From assembly GCF_004341105.1 (NCBI RefSeq), contig NZ_SLZK01000003.1, forward strand, positions 868,001-932,000: a stretch of 64,000 nucleotides of DNA, read 5' to 3'. The notes beneath the pieces are model-generated. The model had not been told where the DNA came from and did no database searches. It saw nothing but the letters and a program-made list of their open reading frames with translations. Of this stretch, positions 26,951-36,097 are shown one piece after another. Each line of letters starts with the position of its first letter. Positions within the stretch are counted from its first letter, which is position 1. This stretch comes from Rhizobium sp. BK418. Lineage in GTDB: Bacteria; Pseudomonadota; Alphaproteobacteria; Rhizobiales; Rhizobiaceae. The position numbers and the translations under genes were made by a program.

Positions 26951-27253
26951 ATGTCGGGATGTAAGCATGTCGCAAGTGTTCGATCCGTCACGCCACGGAC
27001 ACTTGGTTGCGAAGAGTGCCTGGAGATTGGCCAGGAGTGGGTGCATCTTCGCCTTTGCCGGGAATGCGGCCATGTCGGATGCTGCGATCAATCGATAGGC
27101 AAGCATGCGACGGCGCATTTCCACGCCACCCGACATCCGATCATCGAGGGCTATGATCCGCCTGAAGGCTGGGGCTGGTGCTATCTCGACGAGATAATGG
27201 TGGAGCTTCCCGATCAGACGCCGCAGCGCGGCCCGATCCCACATTATTACTGA
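26951..27253 (+). CDS. UBP-type zinc-finger protein
   Basis: A 100-residue protein that is a single ZnF-UBP domain: CKH at the start, CEEC near 21-24, CRECGHVGCC near 37-46 and several histidines (KHATAHFHATRH) supply three zinc sites. A Trp and an Arg sit where the eukaryotic domain contacts the ubiquitin C-terminus (WVHLRLC). Bacteria lack ubiquitin, so the bacterial ligand is unknown. ATG 26951 has GGAG six bases upstream and beats ATG 26918. Only 8 bases separate it from the CNB/reductase gene, indicating a shared transcript and function. Confidence 0.85.
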   Translation: MSGCKHVASVRSVTPRTLGCEECLEIGQEWVHLRLCRECGHVGCCDQSIGKHATAHFHATRHPIIEGYDPPEGWGWCYLDEIMVELPDQTPQRGPIPHYY

Positions 27254-27261
27254 GAGCACCC

Positions 27262-28959
27262 ATGAGCGCCGATAATCTGGAATCCCGCCGCTATCAGATG
27301 TTTCCGGTGCTGAGTGCCGCGCAGGTTCAGATGGCGAGGCGCTTTGCCAGCGGCGGGCCGCACAGCTTTGCCCCCGGCGAGCTTGTCTACCAGATCGGTG
27401 ACCGGAATGCGCCCGCATGGCTGGTCCTTTCCGGCCGTCTGGATGCTTTCAGGCATGACGGATTGTCGATGCCGGAAGCCCTGATTACCAGCCATGGTGA
27501 GGGGCAGTTTTCGGGAGAGGTCAGCCAGCTCTCCGGGAGGCCGCTGCTTGCCGGCGGGCGTGCGGGGCCGGAAGGATGTGTGGCGCTGGCCTTCGATGCC
27601 GCCCATCTGAAGGCGTTGATCATCGGTTCGGCCGAGATCGGCGAGATCATCATGCGCGCCTACATCCTGCGGCGCGTGGAACTGATCCAGTTCGGCGGCG
27701 CCGGCTCGACCCTGATCGGCCATCCCGGCGAGCGCGATCTCACGCGGCTTCAGGGTTTTCTGTCCCGGAGCGGCTATCCGCATGTCGTGCTCGACGCCGC
27801 CTCGGACCATGAGGGCCGGGCATTGGTGGGGAGGCTCGGCATCTTGCCCGACGAGCTGCCGCTGATGGTTTGCCCCAACGGCAGCGTACTCAAACACCCA
27901 ACCGATGCGGAAGCCGCCTGCTGCCTCGGCATCATGCCGGAGCTCGATCCGGCCATCCTCTACGATGTGGCGATCGTGGGCGCCGGACCGTCGGGGCTTG
28001 CGGCCGCCGTCTATGCCGCCTCCGAAGGGCTGCGCGTCATCGCCATCGATGCCCGCGCAATTGGCGGGCAGGCCGGCAGTTCCTCGCGCATCGAAAACTA
28101 TCTCGGCTTTCCGACCGGAATTTCGGGCCAGGCGCTCGCCGGCCGCGCCTTCAATCAGGCGCTCAAGTTCGGCGCGGAGATCGCGCTGCCGCTCGATGTC
28201 AGCGAGCTGGTCCCTGCGCCAGCAGACCGGCTGGGAATCGATCCGATAATGCTGCGTCTCGATGGAGACAGGACGGTGAAGGCGCGAACCGTCGTCATCG
28301 CGTCGGGCGCCCGATATCGCAGGCCCGCCATTCCCAACATCGCCCGTTTCGAAGGAGCTGGCATTTCCTATTGGGCCTCGGCAATCGAAGCGAAGCTTTG
28401 CGAAAATGACGATATCGCGCTCGTCGGCGGCGGCAATTCGGCCGGCCAGGCCGTCGCCTTTCTGGCACCGCGGGTGCGGCACCTGCATCTGGTGATCCGC
28501 CGAAGCCTGGTGGAGACCATGTCCACCTATCTCATCGAACGCATAGCCGCGCTGCCAAATGTGGAAATGCATGTGGGGTGCGAGCTGACGGCGCTCTCCG
28601 AGGGCCAGAATGGCCGCCTGACGGCCACGGTCACGAACTTTCAGCAGCGAAGCGAGACAACCTACGACCTTCGCAAGGTCTTCATGTTCATCGGCGCCGA
28701 CCCCAATACCGACTGGATCAAGTGCCGCATCAAGACGGATGACAAGGGCTTCATCAGGACCGGCGCGGGTTTTGCTCCCGATGTGGAAATGGAACTCGGG
28801 CGGGCCTCGCTCGCGCTTGAAACCAGCGTGCCGAACGTCTTTGCGATCGGCGACGTGCGCGCCGGGTCGACGAAACGGGTTGCGGCGGCGGTCGGCGAGG
28901 GTGCTGCCGTCGTCAGCGATATCCACGCCGCGTTGAGACAGTCCGCGCTCATGAAATAG
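27262..28959 (+). CDS. CNB domain fused to thioredoxin-reductase-like flavoprotein
   Basis: A 565-residue fusion. Residues about 1-140 are a cyclic-nucleotide-binding (CRP/PKA-type) beta-barrel; about 150-225 resemble a thioredoxin-like fold (MVCPNGSVLKHPT); from about 236 follows a two-dinucleotide-binding flavoprotein with FAD motif GAGPSGLAAAVYA, NADPH motif GGGNSAGQAVAFL near 388 and the late FAIGDVRAG. The redox CxxC of true thioredoxin reductases is replaced by YWASAIEAKLC near 367, so it cannot reduce thioredoxin in the usual way. Activity may be gated by cAMP or another nucleotide. It is coupled to the UBP-finger gene upstream. Confidence 0.85.
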   Translation: MSADNLESRRYQMFPVLSAAQVQMARRFASGGPHSFAPGELVYQIGDRNAPAWLVLSGRLDAFRHDGLSMPEALITSHGEGQFSGEVSQLSGRPLLAGGRAGPEGCVALAFDAAHLKALIIGSAEIGEIIMRAYILRRVELIQFGGAGSTLIGHPGERDLTRLQGFLSRSGYPHVVLDAASDHEGRALVGRLGILPDELPLMVCPNGSVLKHPTDAEAACCLGIMPELDPAILYDVAIVGAGPSGLAAAVYAASEGLRVIAIDARAIGGQAGSSSRIENYLGFPTGISGQALAGRAFNQALKFGAEIALPLDVSELVPAPADRLGIDPIMLRLDGDRTVKARTVVIASGARYRRPAIPNIARFEGAGISYWASAIEAKLCENDDIALVGGGNSAGQAVAFLAPRVRHLHLVIRRSLVETMSTYLIERIAALPNVEMHVGCELTALSEGQNGRLTATVTNFQQRSETTYDLRKVFMFIGADPNTDWIKCRIKTDDKGFIRTGAGFAPDVEMELGRASLALETSVPNVFAIGDVRAGSTKRVAAAVGEGAAVVSDIHAALRQSALMK

Positions 28960-29875
28960 TGGCCGGCATCTGGGCCGCGGCGGTTTGCGCCAGGCTCCAG
29001 AAGCTCTCCGCAATGTCCGTCATGCGCGCTCGCGGTCTGATCAGGACGATGCTGACATCGATGGCCCAATCGTCCGGTCCGGCCGAGGCCAGTCTTCCAG
29101 CCGGCCCCATCTCGCCGGCCGCGAGGCTTTCCGGTATCCAGGCGATGCCTTTACCGTCAATCGCAAGCGCCTTCAGCGCCATTGCCAGATGCGAGGTGAA
29201 GACCGTCGAGAGGTGCAGCTGATGTGCGCGGGCGGCAAGCGCCGATGACAGGATGCGGCCCATGCCGGATGTTTCCTCGAAGGCGAGATGCGGGACTGCG
29301 CGGTCGGCCGCTTCGGAAATACTGTGGAGCGGCTGGCCGCCCTGGTCGCGCCCGCTGACGGGGATCAGGCGGTCGGTTGCAAGCCGCAGCTGCCGGTAGG
29401 CGGTCCTGTCCAGGCGGATCCTGCTGTCATGATGGTCGTGGCAGAGCAGGAATTGGGCGCGGCCTTCCGTCATGATCCGCTCGCATTCGTTCATATTGTC
29501 GGAGAGCAGGCGGATCGGCATCGTCGATGCCTCGTGGCCGAGAGCCTGAATCCAGCCGGGGAAGAAGATGAAGGAGAGCGCGTGGGTGGCGGCGAAGGTC
29601 ACGGTCGAGGTCGCCGTGCGCATCTGCTCGAGATCCCGACTGACGCGCTCCAGCCTTGCGACGATATCGTCTGCCGCCTCCAGCATGGTTTCGCCGGCAG
29701 GCGTCAGCTTCAATCGATGCGTCGAGCGGTCGACGAGTTCTGAACCACACCAGTCTTCGAGCGACTTGATGCGACGGCCGAAGGCCGGTTGGGTGATGTG
29801 GCGCTTCTCTGCGGCCCGCGAAAAATTCAGCGTTTCCGCGAGCGCCTTGAGATCGGAGAGCCAGGCCGTTTCCAC
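28949..29875 (-). CDS. LysR-family regulator, probable controller of D-tartrate dehydratase
   Basis: A 308-residue LysR protein. The helix-turn-helix covers LKALAETLNFSRAAEKRHITQPAFGRRIKSLE (key residues SRAAEKRHITQPAFGRR), followed by the effector domain. The start appears to be GTG at 29875 with AGGTGA upstream. It is divergent from tarD (207 bases) and a perfect 19-base palindrome lies in the intergenic region, near its own start. It overlaps the 3' end of the reductase gene by 11 bases. Probably a tartrate-responsive activator; inferred from arrangement. Confidence 0.88.
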   Translation of the reverse strand: METAWLSDLKALAETLNFSRAAEKRHITQPAFGRRIKSLEDWCGSELVDRSTHRLKLTPAGETMLEAADDIVARLERVSRDLEQMRTATSTVTFAATHALSFIFFPGWIQALGHEASTMPIRLLSDNMNECERIMTEGRAQFLLCHDHHDSRIRLDRTAYRQLRLATDRLIPVSGRDQGGQPLHSISEAADRAVPHLAFEETSGMGRILSSALAARAHQLHLSTVFTSHLAMALKALAIDGKGIAWIPESLAAGEMGPAGRLASAGPDDWAIDVSIVLIRPRARMTDIAESFWSLAQTAAAQMPATIS

Positions 29876-29894
29876 GATATTTCACCTCGTATCA

Positions 29895-29913
29895 CAATGC
29901 CTTGAAGGCATTG
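29895..29913. promoter_or_regulatory. LysR operator palindrome
   Basis: A perfect inverted repeat with nine-base arms CAATGCCTT and AAGGCATTG around a central G. It contains the LysR T-N11-A pattern. It sits 20 bases upstream of the LysR gene start (29875) and 170 bases upstream of tarD, the usual place for the recognition site of a divergently acting LysR protein. Confidence 0.7.
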
Positions 29914-30082
29914 AGAAAACGGTATCTCCTTTGCAATTTCAAGATGTTTAGCCGGAAATCGAGGAATTGACTATGCTGATACGGCATTCAATGAGCCCGG
30001 AACGGCATTGGACGGCCGGGGCGGATTTTTCTAGGACAGGATCATGCGAGGCAGTGGCCTCAGGCCCGGAATGGAGACGACA

Positions 30083-31246
30083 ATGCGTATCATCGATGTC
30101 TGCGAAGTCACAAAGCCGATCGCTTCGCCGATCCGCAACGCCTATATCGACTTCAGCAAGATGACGGCGAGCCTGGTGGCCGTCGTCACCGATGTCGTGA
30201 AAGACGGCCGCCGCGTGGTCGGTTACGGCTTCAATTCCAATGGCCGTTACGGGCAGGGCGGTCTCATCCGCGAGCGTTTCCGGGATCGCATTCTGGAGGC
30301 GGCACCGGAAGGCCTCGTCAATGATGCCGGCACTAATCTCGATCCGCACCGGGTCTGGGCGGCGATGATGAAGAATGAGAAACCCGGCGGTCATGGCGAG
30401 CGCTCGGTTGCGGTCGGCACGATCGACATGGCGGTCTGGGACGCCGTTGCCAAGATCGAGGGCAAGCCGCTCTTCCGGCTGCTCGCCGAGATGAAGGGCA
30501 GGGAGGCCGATCCCAAAGTCTTCGTTTACGCTGCCGGCGGCTATTATTATCCCGGCAAAGACAATAGCGCGCTGCGCAAAGAGATGCGCACCTATCTCGA
30601 CCGCGGCTATACCGTGGTCAAGATGAAGATCGGCGGGGCTTCGATCGATGAGGATCGCGGCCGCATCGAATCCGTGCTGGAGGAGATCGGCTCTCAAGCG
30701 CAGCTCGCCGTCGATGCCAATGGTCGTTTCGATCTGGAGACCGGCATCGCCTATGCCAAGATGCTGCGCGACTATCCGCTCTTCTGGTACGAGGAGATCG
30801 GCGATCCCTTGGATTATTCGCTGCAGGCGGCGATCTCGGAATTCTACGATGCGCCGATGGCAACCGGCGAGAACCTCTTCTCGCATCAGGATGCCCGAAA
30901 CCTTTTGCGCTATGGCGGCATGCGCGCCGACCGCGACTATCTGCAATTCGACTGCGCGCTCTCCTATGGTCTCGTCGAATATTTGCGCACGCTCGATGTG
31001 CTGCGCCAGTTCGGCTGGTCGCCCTCGCGCTGCATTCCGCATGGCGGCCACCAGATGTCGCTCAATATCGCCGCCGGCCTCGGCCTTGGCGGCAATGAGA
31101 GCTATCCGGATCTCTTCCAGCCCTATGGTGGCTTCCCTGATGGCGTTGCCGTGATCGACGGGCACATTACGATGCCGGAGCTGCCGGGCATCGGCTTCGA
31201 GGGCAAGTCCGATCTCATCAAGGTGATGCGGGAACTGGCGGAGTGA
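30083..31246 (+). CDS. tarD: D-(-)-tartrate dehydratase (enolase superfamily)
   Basis: A 387-residue enolase-superfamily enzyme that closely resembles, from memory, the characterised D-tartrate dehydratase of Bradyrhizobium japonicum. It dehydrates D-tartrate to oxaloacetate. The catalytic K-x-K (VVKMKIGG) is at 180/182, metal ligands are in VDANG, YEE and GEN in the following barrel strands, and the late HGGHQMS holds the catalytic histidine. GGAG precedes the ATG. It is a single gene divergent from a LysR regulator, so tartrate-inducible expression is likely. Its 3' end overlaps the convergent FkbM gene by 29 bases. Confidence 0.9.
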   Translation: MRIIDVCEVTKPIASPIRNAYIDFSKMTASLVAVVTDVVKDGRRVVGYGFNSNGRYGQGGLIRERFRDRILEAAPEGLVNDAGTNLDPHRVWAAMMKNEKPGGHGERSVAVGTIDMAVWDAVAKIEGKPLFRLLAEMKGREADPKVFVYAAGGYYYPGKDNSALRKEMRTYLDRGYTVVKMKIGGASIDEDRGRIESVLEEIGSQAQLAVDANGRFDLETGIAYAKMLRDYPLFWYEEIGDPLDYSLQAAISEFYDAPMATGENLFSHQDARNLLRYGGMRADRDYLQFDCALSYGLVEYLRTLDVLRQFGWSPSRCIPHGGHQMSLNIAAGLGLGGNESYPDLFQPYGGFPDGVAVIDGHITMPELPGIGFEGKSDLIKVMRELAE

Positions 31247-32072
31247 GGCGGTGAGCCGAAGCCCGGTGGCGAGGCACGAACAACAAGTGCGGACGCCCAT
31301 TGAGCTGTGTCCTACCGGCGAGGGGTTCGACTGCTACTCCGTCATGCGGCTGGATCCAGGCCTCGTATTTTGAGAGGTCGATGAGTTTCCAGATTTCTTC
31401 GGGCGTTGCGCCGAACTCGCCGACGATATTGCAGTGAACCTCGGCGAAGACGGTTGGCGTCCTCTCCAGAACTTTCCTGGCGCCGCGCAGAACCTCGAAC
31501 TCGTAGCCCTCCACATCGATCTTGATCAGATCAGGCCATATGCCGTTCGCTTCTGCCCATTCATCCAGGGTGACGACCGGGACTTCAATTCCGCCGTTAT
31601 GCGAGACTTTCGCGTTCGAACGGGATTTTATGGAAAGCGAGCCGGGCTTCGACCCGACAGCGGCGTTGACCGCGATCACATTTTGCAGGCGATTGAGCTC
31701 CACATTCCGCCGTAGCACGCGAATATTGTCCGGATGCGGCTCAAAGCTGATGATGCGACCCTCGGGCCCGACGATCTTCGCCAGCAGCGTGCAATCGCGA
31801 CCATGGTGAGCGCCGCATTCGAAAACCGTTGCGCCCTTCAGGCCAAGTGCCATCAATGCATCGAGTTCGTGGGAATGATCATTCTCTCTTTGTGCGTACC
31901 AGTTTTTCGCAAGGGGCGTTGTTACCGCAAAGATGAACGATATATCATTGACCGCCAGTTTCGCCTCATAAGGTTGAAATCCGAACGAGGTTACTGCGTC
32001 TTTCCACCTCGAATACAGAGCGGCTTTCCACCATTGCTTATCAAAATACTTTGATCTTGAAGATATAGGCAT
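31218..32072 (-). CDS. FkbM-family methyltransferase
   Basis: A 284-residue SAM-dependent methyltransferase of the FkbM family. Motif I is [20 protein letters not shown] near residues 78-97, followed by [12 protein letters not shown] (acidic ribose contact), [17 protein letters not shown] and the closing VFAEVH strand, all hallmarks of FkbM proteins that O-methylate sugars or small molecules. ATG 32072 has GGAGG upstream, better than ATG 32126. It stands alone between tarD and the acetolactate synthase. A surface-glycan substrate is possible but not shown. Confidence 0.87.
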   Translation of the reverse strand: MPISSRSKYFDKQWWKAALYSRWKDAVTSFGFQPYEAKLAVNDISFIFAVTTPLAKNWYAQRENDHSHELDALMALGLKGATVFECGAHHGRDCTLLAKIVGPEGRIISFEPHPDNIRVLRRNVELNRLQNVIAVNAAVGSKPGSLSIKSRSNAKVSHNGGIEVPVVTLDEWAEANGIWPDLIKIDVEGYEFEVLRGARKVLERTPTVFAEVHCNIVGEFGATPEEIWKLIDLSKYEAWIQPHDGVAVEPLAGRTQLNGRPHLLFVPRHRASAHRLTPPVPASP

Positions 32073-32208
32073 CGAGACTTCCTCCAGGGCTCGGCAATTT
32101 TCGGTTGCTCTAGCAGGGAAGAACACGCAGGAAAATTACTCAGATAGTTGTAGCGCATCCTTTAGTTGTAGTTGCGCCTGTTTTGCCTGTGATTACCGCG
32201 ATTCCCGT

Positions 32209-34026
32209 ATGACCGGCGATAAGGCTAGCTTTACCCGAAATTCCCCTAATCCTTCTTCTTTCGGCCTTCTGATGAACGGCGGCGAAATCGTGCTGCGGGC
32301 GCTGCGCGACAATGGTGTCGAGCATATTTTCGGCTATCCGGGCGCTGCCGTGCTGCCGATCTATGACGAAATCTTTCAGCAGGACGAGATCAGGCATCTC
32401 CTGGTTCGCCACGAGCAGGGCGCCGGACATGCGGCCGAAGGGTATGCGCGGGCAACCGGCAAGGTCGGCGTCATGCTGGTCACGTCAGGGCCAGGTGTCA
32501 CCAATGCGGTGACGGCGCTGCAGGATGCGCTGATGGATTCCATTCCGCTCGTCTGCCTGACGGGGCAGGTGCCGACGACGCTGATCGGCACGGATGCCTT
32601 TCAGGAATGCGATACCGTCGGTATCACGCGACCCTGCACCAAGCATAATTTCCTCGTCAGCCATATCGACGATCTGGCGAGGACAATCCATCTCGCTTTC
32701 CGGATCGCCACATCGGGGAGGCCGGGGCCCGTTCTGGTCGATATGCCGAAGGATGTGCTGTTTGCGAGCGGTGTCTATATCGGTCCAGAGGAGGTTTCGA
32801 TGCCGGCGCGCTTCCAGCCACGGCGGGGTGTTGATCGCGAGGCGATTGCGGCGGCGGTCGGGCTGATGGCGCAGGCTGAACGCCCGGTCCTCTACACCGG
32901 CGGCGGCATCATCAATTCGGGGCCGGAGGCGTCGCGCCTGCTGCGGGAACTCGTGGGACTGACGGGCTTCCCGGTTACCTCCACGCTGATGGGGCTCGGA
33001 GCCTATCCGGCGAGCGGGCCGAACTGGCTGAAGATGTCAGGCATGCATGGCTCCTACGAGGCCAATATGGCGATGCATGATTGCGACCTGATGATCGCGA
33101 TCGGTGCGCGTTTCGACGATCGCGTCACCTCGCGCACCGACAAGTTCTCGCCGGGCTCGAGGAAGATCCATATCGATATCGATCCGTCCTCGATCAACAA
33201 GAATGTCGCTGTCGATATCGGTATCACGGGTGATGCCGCTGCGGTCCTTGCGGAGATGATCGAGGCATGGCGGGCGCTGCCCGAGGCGCCGCAGCGGAAA
33301 CGGCTCGATGCATGGTGGGCGGAGATCGAGGGGTGGAGGGCGCGAAAATCCTTTGCCTATGAGATGCGCCGGGACGAGATCATGCCGCAGTATGCGCTGG
33401 AACGGCTGCATGCGCTGACGACCGATCTGGATCCAATCGTCACGACCGATGTCGGCCAGCATCAGATGTGGGCGGCGCAGCTCTTCGGCATCGAGGGGCC
33501 GAACCGGTGGCTGACATCAGGCGGGCTCGGAACGATGGGATACGGTTTGCCGGCGGCAATCGGGGCGCAGATCGCCCATCCCGGACGGCTGGTTCTCGGC
33601 ATTGTCGGCGATGGCTCGGTACAGATGACGCTGAAGGAGCTTTCGGCGGCGATGCAGCATCAGGCGCCGGTCAAGATCTTCATCCTCAATAATGCGCAGC
33701 TCGGGATGATCCGGCAATGGCAGCAGATCCTGCATGGCAACCGCCGGGACCGATCCTACTCCGCCTCCCTGCCGGATTTCGTCAGACTGGCGGAAGCCTA
33801 CGGGGCGGTTGGCATCCGGTGCGAGAAACCGGATGAACTGGATGCGAAGATCCGGGAGATGATCGCGATCGACCGGCCGGTGCTTTTCGATTGCCGGGTC
33901 GCGGCGCTCGAAAATGTCTATCCGATGGTCCGCAGCGGCCGGCCGCATAATGACATGCTGTTCGGCGAGGATGTGCGTGCGGCGGAAGCGGAAGGCGTAT
34001 TCGGCTTCAGCCAGGGGCTGGTCTGA
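32209..34026 (+). CDS. ilvB: Acetolactate synthase, large (catalytic) subunit
   Basis: A 605-residue ThDP enzyme. The ThDP-activating glutamate is in [15 protein letters not shown] near residue 66, the FAD/central domain follows (TGGGIINSG), and the ThDP/Mg motif [18 protein letters not shown]...NN lies near 466. It condenses two pyruvates to acetolactate, or pyruvate with 2-ketobutyrate, for branched-chain amino acids. No ilvH small subunit follows, so this is probably a second, stand-alone paralogue. ATG 32209 or ATG 32272 could be the start; neither has a strong ribosome site. Confidence 0.85.
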   Translation: MTGDKASFTRNSPNPSSFGLLMNGGEIVLRALRDNGVEHIFGYPGAAVLPIYDEIFQQDEIRHLLVRHEQGAGHAAEGYARATGKVGVMLVTSGPGVTNAVTALQDALMDSIPLVCLTGQVPTTLIGTDAFQECDTVGITRPCTKHNFLVSHIDDLARTIHLAFRIATSGRPGPVLVDMPKDVLFASGVYIGPEEVSMPARFQPRRGVDREAIAAAVGLMAQAERPVLYTGGGIINSGPEASRLLRELVGLTGFPVTSTLMGLGAYPASGPNWLKMSGMHGSYEANMAMHDCDLMIAIGARFDDRVTSRTDKFSPGSRKIHIDIDPSSINKNVAVDIGITGDAAAVLAEMIEAWRALPEAPQRKRLDAWWAEIEGWRARKSFAYEMRRDEIMPQYALERLHALTTDLDPIVTTDVGQHQMWAAQLFGIEGPNRWLTSGGLGTMGYGLPAAIGAQIAHPGRLVLGIVGDGSVQMTLKELSAAMQHQAPVKIFILNNAQLGMIRQWQQILHGNRRDRSYSASLPDFVRLAEAYGAVGIRCEKPDELDAKIREMIAIDRPVLFDCRVAALENVYPMVRSGRPHNDMLFGEDVRAAEAEGVFGFSQGLV

Positions 34027-34036
34027 GCGTCGGTCC

Positions 34037-34067
34037 GATTGGCCGGTGTCGGGGACATCGGCCAATC
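34037..34067. terminator. Strong hairpin between convergent genes
   Basis: GATTGGCCG (34037-34045) pairs perfectly with CGGCCAATC (34059-34067), and an inner TGTC/GACA pair extends the stem to 13 pairs. It lies 10 bases after the acetolactate synthase stop and just before the stop of the convergent reductase, so it probably ends both messages. No T-run follows. Confidence 0.6.
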
Positions 34068-34076
34068 ATGCGGGCC

Positions 34077-34718
34077 TTATTTCGACAGAATAATATGCGC
34101 TGCCAGTTCGGTCATCTCGTGGGATTTGACGGAGAAGCCGAGCGCCGGCAGGTCGATGCCTTCGAACATGGCTTCGCCCTTTCCGAGGACAACGGGGGAG
34201 ATCGCGAATTGCATTTCGTCGATCAGGCCGGCTTTCAGATATTGGCGCACGGTGCTGACGCCGCCACCGATCTTGACGTCCTTGTCGCCGGCTGCGGCCT
34301 TCGCCTTTTCCAGCGCTTCCTCAATGCCGCCGGTGATGAAATGAAAGGTGGTGCCGCCCTCCATGACGATGGGCTCGCGGGCATAGTGGGTGAGGATGAA
34401 GGTCGGCGCGTGATAGGGCGGGTTCGGCCCCCACCAGCCTTTCCACTCTTCATCCGGCCATTCGCCCCTGATCGGGCCAAACATGTTGCGGCCGAGGATG
34501 AAGGCGCCGAAGCCGGTATTGCCGGCAGAGGCATATTTCTCATCGACGCCGGTCGAACCGCCGTCCTTGCCGATCATGGTGCGGAAGGTGCGCGTGCCGA
34601 AGAACCACTGGTGCAGTTCCATGCCGCGTTTGCCCAGGGGATCGTTGATGCTCTGGTCGGGGCCGGCGCCGAAACCATCGATCGAAAGAGAAAATGCAGC
34701 GACGCGTACACGGGTCAT
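34077..34718 (-). CDS. Dihydrofolate-reductase-family (RibD C-terminal-like) protein
   Basis: A 213-residue reductase-fold protein. Family landmarks are VAAFSLSIDGFGAG at the start, GAFILGRNMFGPIRGEW in the middle and the NADPH-binding DVKIGGGVSTVRQYL near 146, then a late LIDEMQFAISPVVLGKGE. It likely reduces a small substrate with NADPH; it lacks features of true folate enzymes. ATG 34718 has GGAGG 5 bases upstream. It is divergent from an HxlR regulator, with a perfect palindrome between them, so the two probably form a redox-responsive unit. Confidence 0.85.
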   Translation of the reverse strand: MTRVRVAAFSLSIDGFGAGPDQSINDPLGKRGMELHQWFFGTRTFRTMIGKDGGSTGVDEKYASAGNTGFGAFILGRNMFGPIRGEWPDEEWKGWWGPNPPYHAPTFILTHYAREPIVMEGGTTFHFITGGIEEALEKAKAAAGDKDVKIGGGVSTVRQYLKAGLIDEMQFAISPVVLGKGEAMFEGIDLPALGFSVKSHEMTELAAHIILSK

Positions 34719-34758
34719 ATCAGCCTCCATCTGATTGCGTTTTGAAACTAGTTGAGTT

Positions 34759-34785
34759 GTTGCATTACCGATCCTATAATGCAAC
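34759..34785. promoter_or_regulatory. Operator palindrome between DHFR-like and HxlR genes
   Basis: GTTGCATT (34759-34766) and AATGCAAC (34778-34785) are a perfect eight-base inverted repeat with an 11-base spacer, in the 89-base gap between the divergent starts at 34718 and 34808. It is the natural binding site for the HxlR dimer and would regulate both genes. Confidence 0.7.
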
Positions 34786-34807
34786 TGGTTTTCGTGCGGA
34801 GTCGGAT

Positions 34808-35329
34808 ATGGATATCGAAATACGGTCGGGCTGCCCGATCAACCTGACGATGGAGGTGCTGGGCGACCGATGGAGCCTCGTCATCATCAGGGATATCATG
34901 TTCGGCAACCGGCGTCATTTTCGCGAACTTCTGAACCGGTCGGAGGAAGGCATTGCCTCCAACATTCTGGCGGCACGGCTGAAGCGGCTGATGTCCTACG
35001 GGCTGATCAGCAAACTCGACGATCCCTCCCATAGCCAGAAGGCGATCTACAGCTTGACGGAAGCCTCCATCCAGCTCGTGCCCATGTTCGCGATGATCGG
35101 CGCCTGGGGCCGCCGGCACCTGCCGGTCAGCGAGGATCTAAGCATCCGCGCCGAGTTGCTGGAAGAGGGCGGGCAGCCGCTCTGGGACGAGTTCATGGCG
35201 GACCTGCGTCGGATCCATATCGAGGATCCGATCGGCGGGGCGAATGGCACGGTCAAATCGCCGGTTCTGGCGCGGCTGACGGCGGCGTTTCTGGAAGTGC
35301 GGGCGAAGATGGATGCGCCGGCGAGCTAA
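34808..35329 (+). CDS. HxlR-family transcriptional regulator
   Basis: A 173-residue winged-helix regulator. It has the family pattern: a cysteine near the N-terminus (SGCPINLTMEVLGDRWSLVIIRD, residues 6-28), then FRELLNRSEEGIASNILAARLKRL and the wing. HxlR proteins often sense aldehydes or oxidants through the N-terminal cysteine. GGAG precedes the ATG. A longer-than-usual C-terminal extension of about 60 residues follows the DNA-binding domain. It is divergent from the DHFR-like reductase gene, its likely target. Confidence 0.88.
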   Translation: MDIEIRSGCPINLTMEVLGDRWSLVIIRDIMFGNRRHFRELLNRSEEGIASNILAARLKRLMSYGLISKLDDPSHSQKAIYSLTEASIQLVPMFAMIGAWGRRHLPVSEDLSIRAELLEEGGQPLWDEFMADLRRIHIEDPIGGANGTVKSPVLARLTAAFLEVRAKMDAPAS

Positions 35330-35346
35330 ATTCTGGCTGCTGAAGC

Positions 35347-35937
35347 TCAGGAAGATTTCGAAGGCCAAGTCGAAAGCGCCTGTTCGGCAACGGCCTCCAG
35401 CATCTCGCGGCTGAAACCGGCCTTGGCCTGCACGGCCATGCCGTGTCCGACTGCCAACAGGAATGCCGCCAGCGCAGCGGGCTTGGCGGTCTCGGGCAGG
35501 TCGCCTTCGGTCTTTGCCCGTTCGAAACGCTCACGAAGCTGTCTTTCGCCGACCGCACGGGCCTCGATCAGGGCCTGCCGCACCGGTTCGGATTCATCCG
35601 ATCCCGCCAGCACGCCATTGATGCCGAGGCAGCCCCTGTGGGTGGGAAAACGCGTGTGGAGATCAATCGCGTTGGATAGGATGAACGCAGCGACCTCCCG
35701 CGATGTCGGCAGCTCCAATGCTTTCGGGATATAATCCAGGTACCGCTCGTAATAACGATCCAGCACCTGGCGGAAGAGCGCTTCCTTGTTGCCGAAGGCG
35801 GAATAGAGCGCCGGCCGTTCGACGCCGGTCGCCTCGGTCAGATCTGCATAGGACGCGCCTTCATAGCCCTTGCGCCAGAAGACGCAAAGCGCGGCATCGA
35901 GCGCTTTTTCCACATCAAACTCGCGATGGCGTCCCAT
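35347..35937 (-). CDS. TetR-family regulator
   Basis: A 196-residue TetR regulator. The N-terminal HTH is GASYADLTEATGVERPALYSAFGNKEALFRQVLDRY (key residues TGVERPALYSAFGNKEALF, about 30-55), followed by a ligand-binding helical domain with a C-terminal group resembling the TetR_C_16/YcdC type. It is divergent from the SDR gene at 36098, and the intergenic region holds a perfect 18-base palindrome, so it probably represses both itself and the SDR. Confidence 0.9.
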   Translation of the reverse strand: MGRHREFDVEKALDAALCVFWRKGYEGASYADLTEATGVERPALYSAFGNKEALFRQVLDRYYERYLDYIPKALELPTSREVAAFILSNAIDLHTRFPTHRGCLGINGVLAGSDESEPVRQALIEARAVGERQLRERFERAKTEGDLPETAKPAALAAFLLAVGHGMAVQAKAGFSREMLEAVAEQALSTWPSKSS

Positions 35938-35981
35938 CAGATCGACTCAAATGAATTTCATAATGATCGTTATTAAACTAC

Positions 35982-36035
35982 TTGACAGCCTTTGTCCAGA
36001 TTTCATACCAATCGTTATCGTAACGATCGTTACGA
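35982..36035 (+). promoter_or_regulatory. SDR promoter with TetR operator
   Basis: A consensus -35 (TTGACA) lies at 35982-35987, with a weak -10 about 17 bases later (36005-36010). Directly downstream is a perfect 18-base palindrome at 36018-36035 (halves TCGTAACGA / TCGTTACGA), preceded by a further overlapping CGTTA half-site. A related GATCGTTA copy lies at 35965-35972. A repressor bound here would block transcription of the SDR gene. Confidence 0.65.
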
Positions 36036-36097
36036 AATTAGCGCCCTGCCGGACAGTAGGGTCCCGTGGTGGCTCGATGGGTATGGAAAGGACTGAT

